A stretch of DNA of 64,000 bases from Arthrobacter sp. SLBN-112 (GTDB taxonomy: Bacteria > Actinomycetota > Actinomycetes > Actinomycetales > Micrococcaceae), in contig NZ_VFMU01000001.1 in the NCBI RefSeq assembly GCF_006715225.1, forward strand, positions 3,968,001 through 4,032,000. Reading direction: 5' to 3'. Below are positions 34,284 to 44,323 of the stretch, in pieces; the stretch's first letter is position 1; each line of letters starts with the position of its first letter. The notes beneath the pieces are model-generated. The model did no database searches. It was given only the letters and a program-made list of their open reading frames with translations, and was not told the origin of the DNA. A program made the translations under genes and the position numbers.

Positions 34284-35234
34284 ATGAAAATCAAAGCGAT
34301 GAAGTGGCTCACTACCGCTCCCGTTGCGCTTGCCCTCGCGGTTTCCCTCGCTGCCTGCGGCGGCGGGTCTTCCCAGCCCAGTGGCACCCCCACTGACGCC
34401 CTGAAGGGCAGTGACCAGCAGACGCTGGACAAGTACACCACCGCCGATGTCACCCCCATCGACAAGATCGACAAGAGCAAGCTCAACCTCATCACTGAGG
34501 GCACCCTGCGCGTGGGAACGTTGTCAGACGCCCCCCCGAATATCTTCGTTGATCCGGCCGGCAAGTTCACCGGCTACGACAATGAGCTTCTGCGGGCGAT
34601 GGCCGACAAGCTGGGGCTCAAGGTCGAGTTCGCCTCCACCAAGTTCCAAGCGCTTCTTAGCCAAGTTAAGAACAAGCAGTTCGACGTCGGATCCTCCTCG
34701 ATTTCCACCACGGACGCCCGCCGTGAAACGGTTGCATTCACCAATGGCTACGACTTCGGCTACATGGCCCTGGTGACCAAGGAAGACGCCAAGGTTCAGA
34801 CGTTCGCTGAACTGAAGAGCGGCCTGCGCATTGGCGTTGTCAGCGGCAGCGTCCAGGAAGACTACGTCAAGAACACCCTGAACATTGAGCCTGTTTCCTT
34901 CCCCGACTACAACACGGTCTTCGCCAGCCTGAAGAGCGGGCAAGTGGACGCCTGGGTGTCCCCGTCCCAGCAGGCAACCGGCCAGGTCAAGCCCGGTGAC
35001 GGCACGAAAATCGCCGAGAAGAAGCTGAACACGCAGAATTTCACCGCCTACGCCGTTGCCAAGGACAACCCTGCCCTGCTCGAAGCGCTGAACTCTGCCC
35101 TTGACGCCATTGTTGCCGATGGCACATGGTCCAAGCTGACTGCCCAGTGGTACACGGACCGCCCGACCGCTGCCGAACAGACACCCGAGGGTTGGAAGCC
35201 TGGCAGCAAGGCCGTCAAGATTCCGGCGAAATAG
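34284..35234 (+). CDS. amino-acid ABC transporter substrate-binding lipoprotein
   Basis: A 316-residue family 3 periplasmic-type binding protein anchored as a lipoprotein: signal peptide 1-24, lipobox SLAAC with Cys25, then a Gly/Ser linker. The binding fold starts at about 72 (GTLRVGTLSDAPPNIF), with GYDNELLRAMADKLGLKVEF and the SSSISTTDARRETVAFTNGY signature of polar amino-acid receptors. It captures its ligand outside the membrane for the permease and ATPase encoded next. The ligand is unknown; if the upstream Cys-ending ORF is a sensor, cystine is a candidate. The gap to the permease gene is 33 nt. Confidence 0.9.
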   Translation: MKIKAMKWLTTAPVALALAVSLAACGGGSSQPSGTPTDALKGSDQQTLDKYTTADVTPIDKIDKSKLNLITEGTLRVGTLSDAPPNIFVDPAGKFTGYDNELLRAMADKLGLKVEFASTKFQALLSQVKNKQFDVGSSSISTTDARRETVAFTNGYDFGYMALVTKEDAKVQTFAELKSGLRIGVVSGSVQEDYVKNTLNIEPVSFPDYNTVFASLKSGQVDAWVSPSQQATGQVKPGDGTKIAEKKLNTQNFTAYAVAKDNPALLEALNSALDAIVADGTWSKLTAQWYTDRPTAAEQTPEGWKPGSKAVKIPAK

Positions 35235-35267
35235 ACACTGGCCACTTAGAAAAGATAGCGACGCCAT

Positions 35268-36032
35268 ATGGATTTCCTGCAACGACTCGGAGAGACCTTC
35301 CTTGACTGGAAGCAGATCGCCGAGGTTCTGCCAAGCATGTTCACGGTGGGCCTGCCCAATACGCTGGTCCTTGCGATCATTTCGGGACTTATCGGGGCCT
35401 TCGTCGGCCTGATTTTGGCTCTCATGGGAATTTCACGGAATCCTGTGGCACGGTGGGCCGCCCGGGTGTACACAGACATATTTCGTGGACTCCCGGCGGT
35501 TCTCACCATTCTGGTTATCGGCCTTGGATTCGGGCCAATTTTCCGCGAAATGACGGGCAGTAACAGCCCTTACCCCATGGGCATTGCGGCTCTGTCCCTC
35601 ATGGCCGCGGCGTACACAGGCGAGATTTTCCGCTCCGGCATTCAGAGCGTGGACAAGGGGCAGCTTGAGGCATCGCGCGCCTTGGGATTCGGCTACGCTC
35701 CCTCGATGCGTCTCGTCGTGGTTCCCCAAGGCATCCGCAGGGTACTTCCTGCCCTCATGAATCAGTTCATTGCGCTGATCAAGGATTCCTCTTTGGTCTT
35801 CACCTTGGGCTTGCTGGCCACGGAACGCGAACTGTTCCAGATCGGCCAGGACGCAGCCGCTCGCAGCGGGAACCTGTCCCCCTACGTGGCAGCCGCCATT
35901 TTCTACCTGGCCATGACCATTCCGCTCACCCACTTGGTCAACTACATCGATGCCCGACTCCGGACCGGCCGGCCGGAAAAGAAAGAACCGGACGAGGCCG
36001 CAGCAGTCGTTGGAAAGGGAGCCCAGGCATGA
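35268..36032 (+). CDS. amino-acid ABC transporter permease
   Basis: A 254-residue HisMQ-type permease with about five membrane helices (near 20-50, 75-100, 102-122, 160-185 and 210-235). The EAA loop that docks the ATPase is [23 protein letters not shown] (about 132-154, with EASRALG and PQG the key parts). Only one permease gene is present, so it probably forms a homodimer. The stop overlaps the start of the ATPase gene (ATGA). Confidence 0.92.
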   Translation: MDFLQRLGETFLDWKQIAEVLPSMFTVGLPNTLVLAIISGLIGAFVGLILALMGISRNPVARWAARVYTDIFRGLPAVLTILVIGLGFGPIFREMTGSNSPYPMGIAALSLMAAAYTGEIFRSGIQSVDKGQLEASRALGFGYAPSMRLVVVPQGIRRVLPALMNQFIALIKDSSLVFTLGLLATERELFQIGQDAAARSGNLSPYVAAAIFYLAMTIPLTHLVNYIDARLRTGRPEKKEPDEAAAVVGKGAQA

Positions 36033-36766
36033 GTGAATTCGCATCGGGAACCCTGAGCGCAAAGAACATCCACCTTTCCTTCGGGAGCAACCACGTGCTG
36101 CGGGGCATCGACCTGCACGTTCCACAGGGCACCACGGCCTCTGTGATCGGCCCTTCCGGGTCGGGCAAGTCCACACTGTTGCGTGTGATGAACCGGCTGA
36201 TTGAGCCGGACCAGGGGGACATCCTGCTGGATGGCCGTTCGGTGCTGAAGGACAACCCGGACGAGCTCCGGCGCCGGATCGGCATGGTGTTCCAGCAGTT
36301 CAACCTGTTCCCGCACAAAACGGTGGAGGAAAACGTCTCGCTGGCCCTGCGGAAGCTGCGCAAGCTCTCCAAGGAGGAGGCGCGCAATGAGGCCTTGGAA
36401 CAGCTGGACCTGGTGGGCCTGAGGCACAAGGCCGATTCCCGCCCGGCCAACCTTTCCGGGGGCCAGCAGCAGCGCGTGGCCATTGCCCGTGCATTGGCCA
36501 TGAAGCCGGAGGTCATGTTCTTCGACGAGGCCACGTCCGCGCTGGATCCCGAACTGGTGAAGGGCGTCCTGTCCCTGATGGCGGATTTGGCGAAGGGCGG
36601 CATGACCATGGTGGTGGTGACCCACGAGATGGGATTCTCGCGCAACGTGTCGGACACGGTGACCTTCATGGACGCCGGCGTGGTGGTGGAATCCGGCCCC
36701 CCGGAACAGATCTTCACGGCGCCCCGAACGGACCGCCTCAAGGGCTTCCTCTCGGACGTCCTCTAG
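36029..36766 (+). CDS. amino-acid ABC transporter ATP-binding protein
   Basis: A 245-residue ABC ATPase of the polar amino-acid family. Walker A is GPSGSGKST (41-49), the Q-loop is [18 protein letters not shown] (about 86-103), the signature motif LSGGQQQR is at about 148, Walker [13 protein letters not shown] at about 165 and the H-loop VVTHE near 205. It powers import by the preceding binding protein and permease. The four-base overlap with the permease gene indicates coupled translation. Last gene of the operon. Confidence 0.95.
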   Translation: MSEFASGTLSAKNIHLSFGSNHVLRGIDLHVPQGTTASVIGPSGSGKSTLLRVMNRLIEPDQGDILLDGRSVLKDNPDELRRRIGMVFQQFNLFPHKTVEENVSLALRKLRKLSKEEARNEALEQLDLVGLRHKADSRPANLSGGQQQRVAIARALAMKPEVMFFDEATSALDPELVKGVLSLMADLAKGGMTMVVVTHEMGFSRNVSDTVTFMDAGVVVESGPPEQIFTAPRTDRLKGFLSDVL

Positions 36767-36790
36767 GCCCCACAGGCAGGCACAGACAGA

Positions 36791-36856
36791 AAATCCCCGC
36801 TTCCCGGACTTTTCCCCCTCGCATACAGGGAGAATTGGTCCGGAAGGCGGGGATTT
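36791..36856. terminator. shared terminator between the ABC transporter and hemL
   Basis: A long interrupted stem pairs AAATCCCCGC and CCGGAC with GTCCGG and GCGGGGATTT around a loop of about 27 nt. It lies between convergent operons, with A/T residues at both ends so it can work in both directions. Confidence 0.65.
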
Positions 36857-36888
36857 GTCGTCCCGGGGGCAGGTGCCCGACGGCGGCC

Positions 36889-38220
36889 CTACCTTTGGGC
36901 GGCTGCGGCGGCCTTGGCTGCCGCGGGAAGGGCGTCGTAGATCCTGTTCATGGCGTCGTCATCGTGCGCGGCGGAGAGGAACCAGGCCTCAAAGACCGAC
37001 GGCGGCAGGTACACGCCGGACTCCAGCATGGAGTGGAAGAACGGTGCGTAGCGGAACGCCTCCTGTGCCTGGGCGTCGGCGTAGTTGTGGACGCCGTGAA
37101 CCGAGGTGCCGAACGCCACCGAGAAGAGGTTGCCGGCGAACTGGATGGAGTGGTCCACCCCCGCGGCATCCAGGGCAGTGGACAGCGCCGAGGAGAGTTC
37201 CAGGGACCGGACGTCGATGAACGAGTAGACGTCGCGCGTGGCGTGGGTCAGGGTGGCAACGCCTGCAGCCATGGCCACCGGGTTCCCGGACAGCGTTCCG
37301 GCCTGGTAGACCGGGCCGGTGGGGGCGAGGTAGTCCATGACGTCGGCACGTCCGCCCAGTGCCGCCGTCGGCATTCCGCCGCCGATGACCTTGCCGAAGG
37401 TGAGCAGGTCCGGGATCCACGGCTCCTGGGCGTCCGGCGCGCCGCCCGTGAGGCCCCAGTAGCCGGAGTAGCCGGTGCGGAAGCCGGTAAGGACCTCATC
37501 AACGATGAGCAGCGCGCCGTGCTCGCGGGTGATCCGCGAGAGCCCTGCGTTGAACCCTTCAGCGGGGGTGACCACACCCATGTTGGCCGGCGCGGCCTCG
37601 GTGATCACTGCCGCGATGTTGGGTCCGTGCGTGGCAAACGCTTCCTTGACGGCCTGGAGGTCGTTGTAGGGCAGCACCAGGGTCTCGGCGGCGGTCGCTT
37701 CCGTGACACCGGCCGAACCGGGCAGGGCGAGGGTTGCCACGCCGGAGCCTGCGGCGGCCAGGAGCCCATCAAGGTGGCCGTGATAGCAGCCGGCAAACTT
37801 GATAATGAGGTTGCGGCCGGTGAACCCGCGGGCCAGCCGGACTGCCGTCATGGTCGCTTCGGTGCCGGTGGATACCATCCGGAGCCGTTCGACGGCGGGG
37901 ACGCGCTCCTTCACGATTTCAGCCAGGTTCGCTTCGTCGGGGGTGGAAGCGCCGAAGGAGAGGCCGCGGTCGACGGCGGCATGGACGGCGTCGAGCACGG
38001 CCGGGTGGGCGTGCCCCAGCAGGGCCGGGCCCCAGGAGCAGACCAGGTCCACGTATTCCTTGCCGTCGGCATCGGTCAGGTACGGCCCCTTGGCGGAGAC
38101 CATGAAGCGCGGCGTTCCGCCCACGGACCCGAAGGCCCGGACCGGCGAGTTGACTCCGCCCGGCATGAGCTGGCGGGCGCGGTCGAAGAGTGCCTCATTG
38201 CGAGGATTGCTGGAAGTCAT
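36889..38220 (-). CDS. hemL: glutamate-1-semialdehyde 2,1-aminomutase
   Basis: A 443-residue PLP enzyme of aminotransferase class III. The PLP Lys is at 277 in [12 protein letters not shown], with [14 protein letters not shown] (Asp that contacts the PLP ring) before it and the N-terminal [12 protein letters not shown] and [12 protein letters not shown] typical of HemL. It converts glutamate-1-semialdehyde from HemA into 5-aminolevulinate in the cytoplasm. Last gene of the leftward heme operon, 49 nt after the LLM oxidoreductase. Confidence 0.95.
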   Translation of the reverse strand: MTSSNPRNEALFDRARQLMPGGVNSPVRAFGSVGGTPRFMVSAKGPYLTDADGKEYVDLVCSWGPALLGHAHPAVLDAVHAAVDRGLSFGASTPDEANLAEIVKERVPAVERLRMVSTGTEATMTAVRLARGFTGRNLIIKFAGCYHGHLDGLLAAAGSGVATLALPGSAGVTEATAAETLVLPYNDLQAVKEAFATHGPNIAAVITEAAPANMGVVTPAEGFNAGLSRITREHGALLIVDEVLTGFRTGYSGYWGLTGGAPDAQEPWIPDLLTFGKVIGGGMPTAALGGRADVMDYLAPTGPVYQAGTLSGNPVAMAAGVATLTHATRDVYSFIDVRSLELSSALSTALDAAGVDHSIQFAGNLFSVAFGTSVHGVHNYADAQAQEAFRYAPFFHSMLESGVYLPPSVFEAWFLSAAHDDDAMNRIYDALPAAAKAAAAAQR

Positions 38221-38269
38221 GGTTTCTATTCTCTCAGTTTGCCGGAAGCTCAGTCAGCGGGAAGTACAG

Positions 38270-39346
38270 TCAGCCGGCGAGCAGCTCTGCCACGCGGGGC
38301 GCCACCGCCGTACCCATCAGTTCGATCGAGCGCATCATGGCGGCGTGCGGCAGCGGCCCGTTGCTGTATTTGAGGTCGAAGCGGTCGACACCCAGGTTCC
38401 GCTTCAGCCGGACGATCTTATGGGCCACCGTTTCCGGCGACCCCACATACAGCGCACCTTCCGCCGAACACAGGGCATCGAACTCCCCGCGCCCGGCCGG
38501 TCCCCACCCGCGCTCGGCGCCGAGCTTGTTGCGGAGCTTCAGCCAGTGCGGGAACAGCTCTTCGCGGGCCTGCTCGTCGGTGTCGGCCACGTGGCCCGGC
38601 GAGTGCGTGGCCATCTGCTGCATGGGGTGCCCGTACTTGGCCATCGCTTCCCGGTAGAGGTCGGCGAGGGGCCGGAAGCCGCGGGGTTGGCCGCCGATGA
38701 TGGCGAAGATGATGGGATAGCCGTACTGGGCGCAGCGGAGCACCGATTCGGGTGTTCCACCCACCCCGATCCAGGTGGGCAGCAGGTGGTGCTCCAGGGG
38801 CGGATAGACGCTCAGGCCATGCAGGGCAGGCCTGGTGCGGCCTTCCCAATGCACGGGCTTTTGCGCCCGGACCTTGTCGAACAGCTCGAGCTTCTCTTCG
38901 AACAGGACCTCATAGTCAGCCAGATCCAGCCCGAACAGCGGGAAGGACTCCACGAACGACCCACGCCCCAGCATCACCTCGGCCCGGCCGTTGGAGATGG
39001 CGTCCACGGTGGAAAAGCGCTGGAAGACACGGATGGGATCGTCCGAGCTCAGCACCGTTACGGCGGAGCCCAGCCTGATGCGGGTGGTGCGGGCCGCCGC
39101 GGCGGCCAGGAAGACCTCCGGCGCGGACACGGCGTAGTCCTTGCGGTGGTGCTCCCCCACGCCAAAGGCATCGAGTCCGACGGCGTCGGCAAGTTCCGCC
39201 TGCTCCAGCAGCTGGCGCAGGACCTGGGCGTGCGGCTGCTGGCTGCCGTCCGGGTTCTCGCCTACATCACCGAAGGTGTTCAGGCCGAGGAGGATTCGGT
39301 CCTCCCCCACCGGCGCGGTGGGTTCCGGGGCCTGCCCGGCGGTCAC
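38270..39346 (-). CDS. LLM-class flavin-dependent oxidoreductase
   Basis: A 358-residue luciferase-like (LLM) TIM-barrel flavoprotein. Features: [12 protein letters not shown] near the N-terminus, [22 protein letters not shown] (about 50-71, with GVGEHH the FMN/F420-binding part), [16 protein letters not shown] (about 88-103), and [12 protein letters not shown] near 120. The GTG start overlaps the hemB stop (GTGA), so it is translationally coupled inside the heme operon. Its substrate is unknown; members are often called alkane or luciferase-like monooxygenases. Presence between hemB and hemL suggests a link to tetrapyrrole metabolism, but this may be only a conserved passenger. Confidence 0.87.
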   Translation of the reverse strand: MTAGQAPEPTAPVGEDRILLGLNTFGDVGENPDGSQQPHAQVLRQLLEQAELADAVGLDAFGVGEHHRKDYAVSAPEVFLAAAAARTTRIRLGSAVTVLSSDDPIRVFQRFSTVDAISNGRAEVMLGRGSFVESFPLFGLDLADYEVLFEEKLELFDKVRAQKPVHWEGRTRPALHGLSVYPPLEHHLLPTWIGVGGTPESVLRCAQYGYPIIFAIIGGQPRGFRPLADLYREAMAKYGHPMQQMATHSPGHVADTDEQAREELFPHWLKLRNKLGAERGWGPAGRGEFDALCSAEGALYVGSPETVAHKIVRLKRNLGVDRFDLKYSNGPLPHAAMMRSIELMGTAVAPRVAELLAG

Positions 39347-40326
39347 CGGTCTTCCTTCAGCCAGCCGGCCAGTTCGGCGGCCCAGTACGTGAGGACCATG
39401 TGGGCGCCAGCCCGCCGGATGCCCAGGACGGATTCGGTAATGGCGGCACGCCGGTCAATCCAGCCGTTGGCAGCGGCAGCCTCGATCATCGCGTATTCAC
39501 CCGAGATCTGGTACGCCGAGACGGGGACGGGGCTCATCGCGGCAACGTCGGCCACGATGTCCAGGTAGCTCATGGCCGGCTTCACCATAATGATGTCCGC
39601 GCCCTCAGCCAGGTCCAGTTCAACCTCGCGAAGTGCTTCGGTGCGGTTGCCGGCGTCCATCTGGTAGGTCCGCCGGTCGCCCTTGAGCTGTGAGTCCACT
39701 GCTTCGCGGAACGGCCCGTAAAACGCCGAGGCGTACTTCGCGGCGTAGGCAATGACGGAGGTGTTGGTGTGGCCGGCCTCATCCAGGGCCGAACGGATAG
39801 CCGCGATCTGGCCGTCCATCATCCCCGAGGGGCCCAGCATGTGCGCGCCGGCCTCTGCCTGCGCCACGGCCATCCTCGCGTAGATCTCCACGGTGCGGTC
39901 GTTGTCCACGTAACCGTCGGCGTCGAGCACTCCGCAGTGGCCGTGGTCGGTGAATTCGTCCAGGCACACGTCGCTCATGATCACCAGGTCATCGCCCACT
40001 TCGGCACGGACGTCCCGGATGGCCTTGTTCAGCACGCCCTTCGGGTCCAGCGATGCCGAGCCTTCGGCGTCACGGGTTTCGGGGATGCCGAAGAGCATGA
40101 TGCCGCCCAGGCCGAGCTCCACAGCCTCCGCCGCGGCCCGCTTGAGCGTATCCGTAGTGTGCTGGACCACGCCCGGCATGGAGGTGATGGGGTTCGGTTC
40201 GCTCAATCCCTCCCGGATAAAGGCCGGAAGGATGAGTTCCGACGGCGCAAGGCGGGTTTCGGCGGTGAGCCGGCGCATGGCGGGGGTGGTGCGCAGGCGG
40301 CGGGGGCGTTGGTTGGGGAAAGTCAT
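39343..40326 (-). CDS. hemB: porphobilinogen synthase (5-aminolevulinate dehydratase)
   Basis: A 327-residue HemB. The Schiff-base lysines are Lys197 (YAAKYAS) and Lys249 (IIMVKPAM). The metal segment is [13 protein letters not shown]: Cys121 and Cys131 are present, but the middle Cys of zinc-type enzymes is Asp123. This suggests a mixed or Mg-dependent site. It condenses two 5-aminolevulinates to porphobilinogen. The ATG at 40326 gives the family N-terminus ([14 protein letters not shown]); an upstream in-frame extension to 40536 is not homologous. AGGACAGGA lies just upstream. The gene is 58 nt from hemD and overlaps the LLM gene. Confidence 0.95.
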   Translation of the reverse strand: MTFPNQRPRRLRTTPAMRRLTAETRLAPSELILPAFIREGLSEPNPITSMPGVVQHTTDTLKRAAAEAVELGLGGIMLFGIPETRDAEGSASLDPKGVLNKAIRDVRAEVGDDLVIMSDVCLDEFTDHGHCGVLDADGYVDNDRTVEIYARMAVAQAEAGAHMLGPSGMMDGQIAAIRSALDEAGHTNTSVIAYAAKYASAFYGPFREAVDSQLKGDRRTYQMDAGNRTEALREVELDLAEGADIIMVKPAMSYLDIVADVAAMSPVPVSAYQISGEYAMIEAAAANGWIDRRAAITESVLGIRRAGAHMVLTYWAAELAGWLKEDR

Positions 40327-40384
40327 GGGTCCTGTCCTTCGCGTTGTTCTTGAAGCTTCATGGAGCGGGAGGCGTGCTGGCCGG

Positions 40385-41266
40385 TCAGGGCGGGTTGAGG
40401 GCCTTCGCAACCGCTGCCACCAGCCCGTCCGGTGTAGGCTCGGCCGCCACTGCGGCGACGTCCAGGCCCAGGGCAGCTGCCTGTTCCGCCGTCGAACGGC
40501 CAATGACCACCAGCTTGCAGCCGGCCAGCGGACCAAGGGCGGAAATCCTGCGCACGGCGCTCGGCGAGGCAGCGATCACGGCCGCCATGCGCCCTGCAGC
40601 GATGTCCGCGGCGGCGGTTTGGGGCGTCAGGAGGGTGTACGACGGCGGCTGCGGGCCGGCGTCGCCGTCTTCCGGCTGCACGGCCAGCCTGCGCTCCGCT
40701 GCCGCCGGATAGTCAACGGTGCGGTAGGCAGTAACCGCGGTGACTGTACCGCCTGCCGCTGCGAGGCCCTCAACCAGGGTGCCGGCGGCGATGTCTGCCT
40801 GCGGCAGCAGGATCCTGCCGCCGCCGGGCCAGACCTCGAGGAGGCCGGCGGCCGACTGTTCGCCGGCCGGGGCCAGGGCCACGGTCAGGCCGGCGGACTC
40901 CAACAGCCTGCGCGTGGCGGGGCCGATGGCGGCGATCCAGGTTTTTGCGGGAACCAACTGGGCCAGGGCGAGGCCACGCTCGGCGGCCTCTTCCATCAAG
41001 ACGTGCACCGTGGTTGCGCTGCTGACCACCAGCCAGTCAAAGGCCCCCGCGGCCAGGGCGTCGCAGGCGACATCGAGCACGTGCTGGTCAGGGGCCCGTT
41101 CGAAGTCGATGAGCGGCAGCAGCACAGGCACCGCGCCGGCTTCTGCCAGGGCCTCAACCAGGGCACCGGACCGTTCCGGGCTGCGCGTCACCAGGACCCG
41201 GACACCGCCCGGCAGTGGTTGGCTGGGCGGCGTGTGCGGTCCGGACCTGCGGGGAGGCTGCGTCAT
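40385..41266 (-). CDS. hemD: uroporphyrinogen-III synthase
   Basis: A 293-residue HemD of the usual weakly conserved type. Two alternating alpha/beta domains are visible: [20 protein letters not shown] (about 18-37) begins the first, [14 protein letters not shown] (about 80) closes it, and [11 protein letters not shown] (about 175) plus [13 protein letters not shown] (about 225) belong to the second. It cyclises hydroxymethylbilane from HemC, inverting ring D. The ATG, 7 nt past the hemC stop, is preferred over an extension that would run into hemC. Identification rests on these motifs plus position between hemC and hemB. Confidence 0.9.
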   Translation of the reverse strand: MTQPPRRSGPHTPPSQPLPGGVRVLVTRSPERSGALVEALAEAGAVPVLLPLIDFERAPDQHVLDVACDALAAGAFDWLVVSSATTVHVLMEEAAERGLALAQLVPAKTWIAAIGPATRRLLESAGLTVALAPAGEQSAAGLLEVWPGGGRILLPQADIAAGTLVEGLAAAGGTVTAVTAYRTVDYPAAAERRLAVQPEDGDAGPQPPSYTLLTPQTAAADIAAGRMAAVIAASPSAVRRISALGPLAGCKLVVIGRSTAEQAAALGLDVAAVAAEPTPDGLVAAVAKALNPP

Positions 41267-41273
41267 CGCCAGG

Positions 41274-42272
41274 TCAGGACGCCTGCAGGTCTGCGATGTC
41301 GGCGGCTCCGGCAGCAAGCAGTGCTTCAGCCAGTTCGATGCCCAGGAGGGTGGCTCCGACTTCCGTCAGTCCGTCCGTGGCCCGCTTGTCCCGCACGGTA
41401 GCGCTGCCATCGACGGCGCACACCACGGCTTCCAGGTGCAGCATGCTGCCTTTGCGGTAGGCGTACGCGCCCACCGGGGCTGCGCAACCTGCCTCGAGCC
41501 GTGCCAGCAGGGCACGCTCCGCCGTGACAGCGAGGCGGGTGTCGGGATCGTCCAGGGCCGCAAGGGCCTGCGCCAGGACCCCGCGGGAGCCTTCGGCCGA
41601 TCCCGGCTTCGGCGGCGCGTCGGCCGTACGGCACTCGATGGCCAGCGATCCCTGGCCGGCCGCGGGCAGCATGACGTCGGTTTCGAGGTACTCGGTGACG
41701 GTGTCCAGCCGGCCAATGCGCTCGAGGCCGGCGGCAGCAAGCACTACGGCGTCGAGGTCGCATGACTTTCCGGGCACCACCTGGCGGGTGGAGTTGCCGG
41801 GCAGGCCGGGAACGCGGCCCAGGCGCGTATCCACGTTGCCGCGGATGTCCACGATGTCCAGGTCGGTGCGGGCGGCACGCAACTGTGCTGCGCGCCGCGG
41901 CGAGCCGGTGCCAACGCGCGCTCCGGCCGGCAGGTCGGCCAGCTTCAGTCCGTCCCGGGCGCACAGGACGTCGCGGACGTCCACGCGCCGCGGAGTGGCG
42001 GCGAGGCTGAGTCCTACCGCCGCGCCGGTGGGCAGGTCCTTCAGCGAATGGACGGCGACATCGCACTCATTGCGCAGCAGCGCATCGCGCAAGGCGGCGA
42101 CGAAGACACCCGTTCCGCCCATCTGGGAGAGCGACCCGGTGAGGACATCACCATCCGTGCGGATGTGCACCAGCTCCACCGGGAAACCTCCCACGGCGGC
42201 GAGCTGGTCAGCGGTCTGCTGGGTCTGGGTGAGCGCCAGTTTGCTGGCGCGGGTGCCAATCCGGACGGTCAC
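41274..42272 (-). CDS. hemC: hydroxymethylbilane synthase (porphobilinogen deaminase)
   Basis: A 332-residue HemC. RIGTRASKLALTQT opens the protein, followed by the active-site segments SLKDLPT and GTGSPRRAAQLRA. The dipyrromethane cofactor is attached to Cys263 (LEAGCAAPVGAYA). The enzyme polymerises four porphobilinogens into hydroxymethylbilane, the substrate of HemD encoded next. The GTG start overlaps the cpfC stop by four bases. Confidence 0.96.
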   Translation of the reverse strand: MTVRIGTRASKLALTQTQQTADQLAAVGGFPVELVHIRTDGDVLTGSLSQMGGTGVFVAALRDALLRNECDVAVHSLKDLPTGAAVGLSLAATPRRVDVRDVLCARDGLKLADLPAGARVGTGSPRRAAQLRAARTDLDIVDIRGNVDTRLGRVPGLPGNSTRQVVPGKSCDLDAVVLAAAGLERIGRLDTVTEYLETDVMLPAAGQGSLAIECRTADAPPKPGSAEGSRGVLAQALAALDDPDTRLAVTAERALLARLEAGCAAPVGAYAYRKGSMLHLEAVVCAVDGSATVRDKRATDGLTEVGATLLGIELAEALLAAGAADIADLQAS

Positions 42273-43516
42273 GGCTGGGCCGTTTCGGCTGCATCCCCCG
42301 ACGGATAGGGGTCGTGACCGGTGCCCACCGTGGTGTCGGCCCCTGCAATCGTGGGCTTTTCGCCGCGGAAGTTGGCGCAGCAGCCCGGACGGCAGACGTC
42401 GTACCAGGGGCCAAGATCCGTCAGGGCGGGCCTGTCACCGATGTTGTTGGCCACCGTCCGCTCGCAAATGAGGTCCACCAGGCCGTTAACGAACTTCCGG
42501 TGCGTACCGGGCGTGGGGACGCGGGTTGCGGCAAGGCCGAGGTTTGCGCAGGTCTCCATGGCTTCGGTGTCCAGGTCCCAGACAACTTCCATGTGGTCGC
42601 TGACAAAGCCGAGGGGGACGATGACGATGCCTTTGACACCCTGCCCGGCCAGTTCCTCGATGGCGTCGTTGATGTCCGGCTCCAGCCATGGCACGTGCGG
42701 GGCGCCCGAGCGGGACTGGTACACCAGGGACCAGGGCACGGTCCGGCCGGATTCATCCTTGACCCGCTCAATGACGGCTGCGGCGTTGGCAAGGTGCTGG
42801 GCCACGTAGGCTGAGCCTTCCTCGAACGCACGCGGCTCACCCTCGGACCGGCCTGCAGCCTCGGCGTCCCGGGTGGGAATGGAGTGGGTGGCGAACAGGA
42901 TGTGGATGGGGGCGTCCGGGCTTCCGGCGTCGGCCAGCTTGGCACGCACATCGGCCAGTCCGGCGGCAGTTCCTTCGACGAAGGGCTCAACGAAACCGGG
43001 GTGGTCGAAGTACTGGCGGACCTTGTCCACTTCCAGCCGGCCGTCCAGGCCGGTCTCCGTCAATGCCATGCCGATGTCCTCGCGGTACTGGCGGCAGCTG
43101 GAGTAACAGGAGTAGGCACTCGTGGTGAGCATCAACACCCGGCGGTGGCCGGCGTCGTACGCTTCCTGAAGGGTCTGAGGGATGTACGGTGCCCAGTTCC
43201 GGTTGCCCCACAGCACGGGCAGCTCGATGCCGCGGGCAGCCAGTTCAGTTTCCAGCGCTGCCTTCAGCTCGCGGTTCTGCTGGTTGATGGGGCTGATACC
43301 GCCGTTGGCGCGGTAGTGGTGCGAGACTTCCTCAAGCCGCTCATCCGGAATCCCCCGGCCGCGGGTGACGTTGCGGAGGAACGGGATGACGTCCTCCTGG
43401 CCTTCCGGACCGCCGAAAGAGGCGAGCAGGACGGCGTCGTAGTTCTTGGGAGCCATGCGTCCGGCTTCGGTGACCGGGTTGACGGCCGCGGCGAGTGTGG
43501 GGTCGAGCGGGTTCAT
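42269..43516 (-). CDS. cpfC: coproporphyrin ferrochelatase
   Basis: A 415-residue ferrochelatase (hemH homologue). The N-terminal fold starts with YDAVLLASFGGPEGQEDV. The catalytic His lies in ILFATHSIPTRDAE (about 207-220), and the conserved PWSLVYQSRSGAP and WLEPDI follow. The C-terminus has CRPGCC (about 377-382), the cysteines that in actinobacterial ferrochelatases bind a [2Fe-2S] cluster. In the coproporphyrin-dependent pathway it inserts Fe2+ into coproporphyrin III. The ATG overlaps the chdC stop (ATGA). The last 30 residues form a polar tail. Confidence 0.95.
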   Translation of the reverse strand: MNPLDPTLAAAVNPVTEAGRMAPKNYDAVLLASFGGPEGQEDVIPFLRNVTRGRGIPDERLEEVSHHYRANGGISPINQQNRELKAALETELAARGIELPVLWGNRNWAPYIPQTLQEAYDAGHRRVLMLTTSAYSCYSSCRQYREDIGMALTETGLDGRLEVDKVRQYFDHPGFVEPFVEGTAAGLADVRAKLADAGSPDAPIHILFATHSIPTRDAEAAGRSEGEPRAFEEGSAYVAQHLANAAAVIERVKDESGRTVPWSLVYQSRSGAPHVPWLEPDINDAIEELAGQGVKGIVIVPLGFVSDHMEVVWDLDTEAMETCANLGLAATRVPTPGTHRKFVNGLVDLICERTVANNIGDRPALTDLGPWYDVCRPGCCANFRGEKPTIAGADTTVGTGHDPYPSGDAAETAQP

Positions 43517-44214
43517 GCGAGCACCTCTGCTACTTCTTCGGCGGTGATCCGGCGTCCGGTATAGAACGGGACTTCCTCACGGACGTGGTTGCGCGCCTCC
43601 GTGGCGCGCAGGTGGCGCATGAGGTCCACAAGGTCAACCAGTTCGGGTGCCTCCAGGCCGAGGATCCACTCCCAATCCCCGAGGGCGAAGGACGAGACGG
43701 TGTTGGAGATGACCTGGGGAAAATCCCTGCCCAGCAGGCCATGGTCGCGCAGCATCTTGCCGCGCTCGGCCTCCGGCAGGATGTACCACTCGTAGGAGCG
43801 CACGAACGGGTAAACACAGAGCCACTCGGCCGGAGCGACGCCGCGCGAGTAGGCGGGGGTGTGGTTCTTGGCGAACTCCGCCTCGCGGTGGACGCCCATG
43901 GCGGACCACACGATCTCGGTGCCGGCAAAGAGTGTGCTTCGGCGGATGTCGCGGATGGCCTGCTGCAGCGCCTCCGGCTTGGGGCCGTGGAGCCACACCA
44001 TGACGTCGGCATCGGCGCGCATGGCCGAGACGTCGTAGCTGCCCCGGTGGGTGACGCCGGCTGCGGCGAGCCGCTCCACCAGGGCTTCGAAGTCGGCGGC
44101 GGCATTCGCACTGCGGACCACGGGCTCTGACCGCTTGAATACCGTCCAGAGGGTAAAGAACTGCTCGGCTGATTCTTCGGTTTTAGTGACAGATTCGGCA
44201 GAAGTGTGGCTCAT
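43513..44214 (-). CDS. chdC: coproheme decarboxylase (HemQ)
   Basis: A 233-residue chlorite-dismutase-fold protein of the actinobacterial HemQ type. Conserved parts include FFTLWTVFKRSEP near the N-terminus, ADVMVWLHGPKPEALQ (about 68-83), YPFVRSYEWYILPEAERGKML (about 135-155, split by key residues SYEWY) and the heme-ligand region LVDLMRHLRATEARNHV near 200. It uses peroxide to decarboxylate coproheme III to heme b, the last step of the pathway. It overlaps cpfC, so the two final enzymes are made together. A palindrome upstream may regulate it. Confidence 0.95.
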   Translation of the reverse strand: MSHTSAESVTKTEESAEQFFTLWTVFKRSEPVVRSANAAADFEALVERLAAAGVTHRGSYDVSAMRADADVMVWLHGPKPEALQQAIRDIRRSTLFAGTEIVWSAMGVHREAEFAKNHTPAYSRGVAPAEWLCVYPFVRSYEWYILPEAERGKMLRDHGLLGRDFPQVISNTVSSFALGDWEWILGLEAPELVDLVDLMRHLRATEARNHVREEVPFYTGRRITAEEVAEVLA

Positions 44215-44260
44215 GGTTACAAGTTTGCCCCTTCGCTGCCCCCAAGGCGAAACCGAAGAG

Positions 44261-44277
44261 TTCTACAACTCGTAGAA
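44261..44277. promoter_or_regulatory. putative operator palindrome upstream of chdC
   Basis: TTCTAC-AACTC-GTAGAA is a perfect 6-bp inverted repeat with a 5-bp centre, 47 nt before the chdC ATG. On the minus strand it falls right after a -35-like TTGCTC, in what would be the promoter spacer. It could bind a dimeric regulator. No matching known box is recognised. Confidence 0.35.
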
Positions 44278-44323
44278 GTGAGCAAAGTCACATTACTGGA
44301 CCCGGAAGCCATCCCCCGCCGCA

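Noticed and set aside
36835..39568. Two long plus-strand open frames (512 and 589 codons) opposite hemL and the LLM gene
   Set aside because: Both are low-information shadows of well-identified leftward genes; third-position GC bias opens antisense frames in such genomes.
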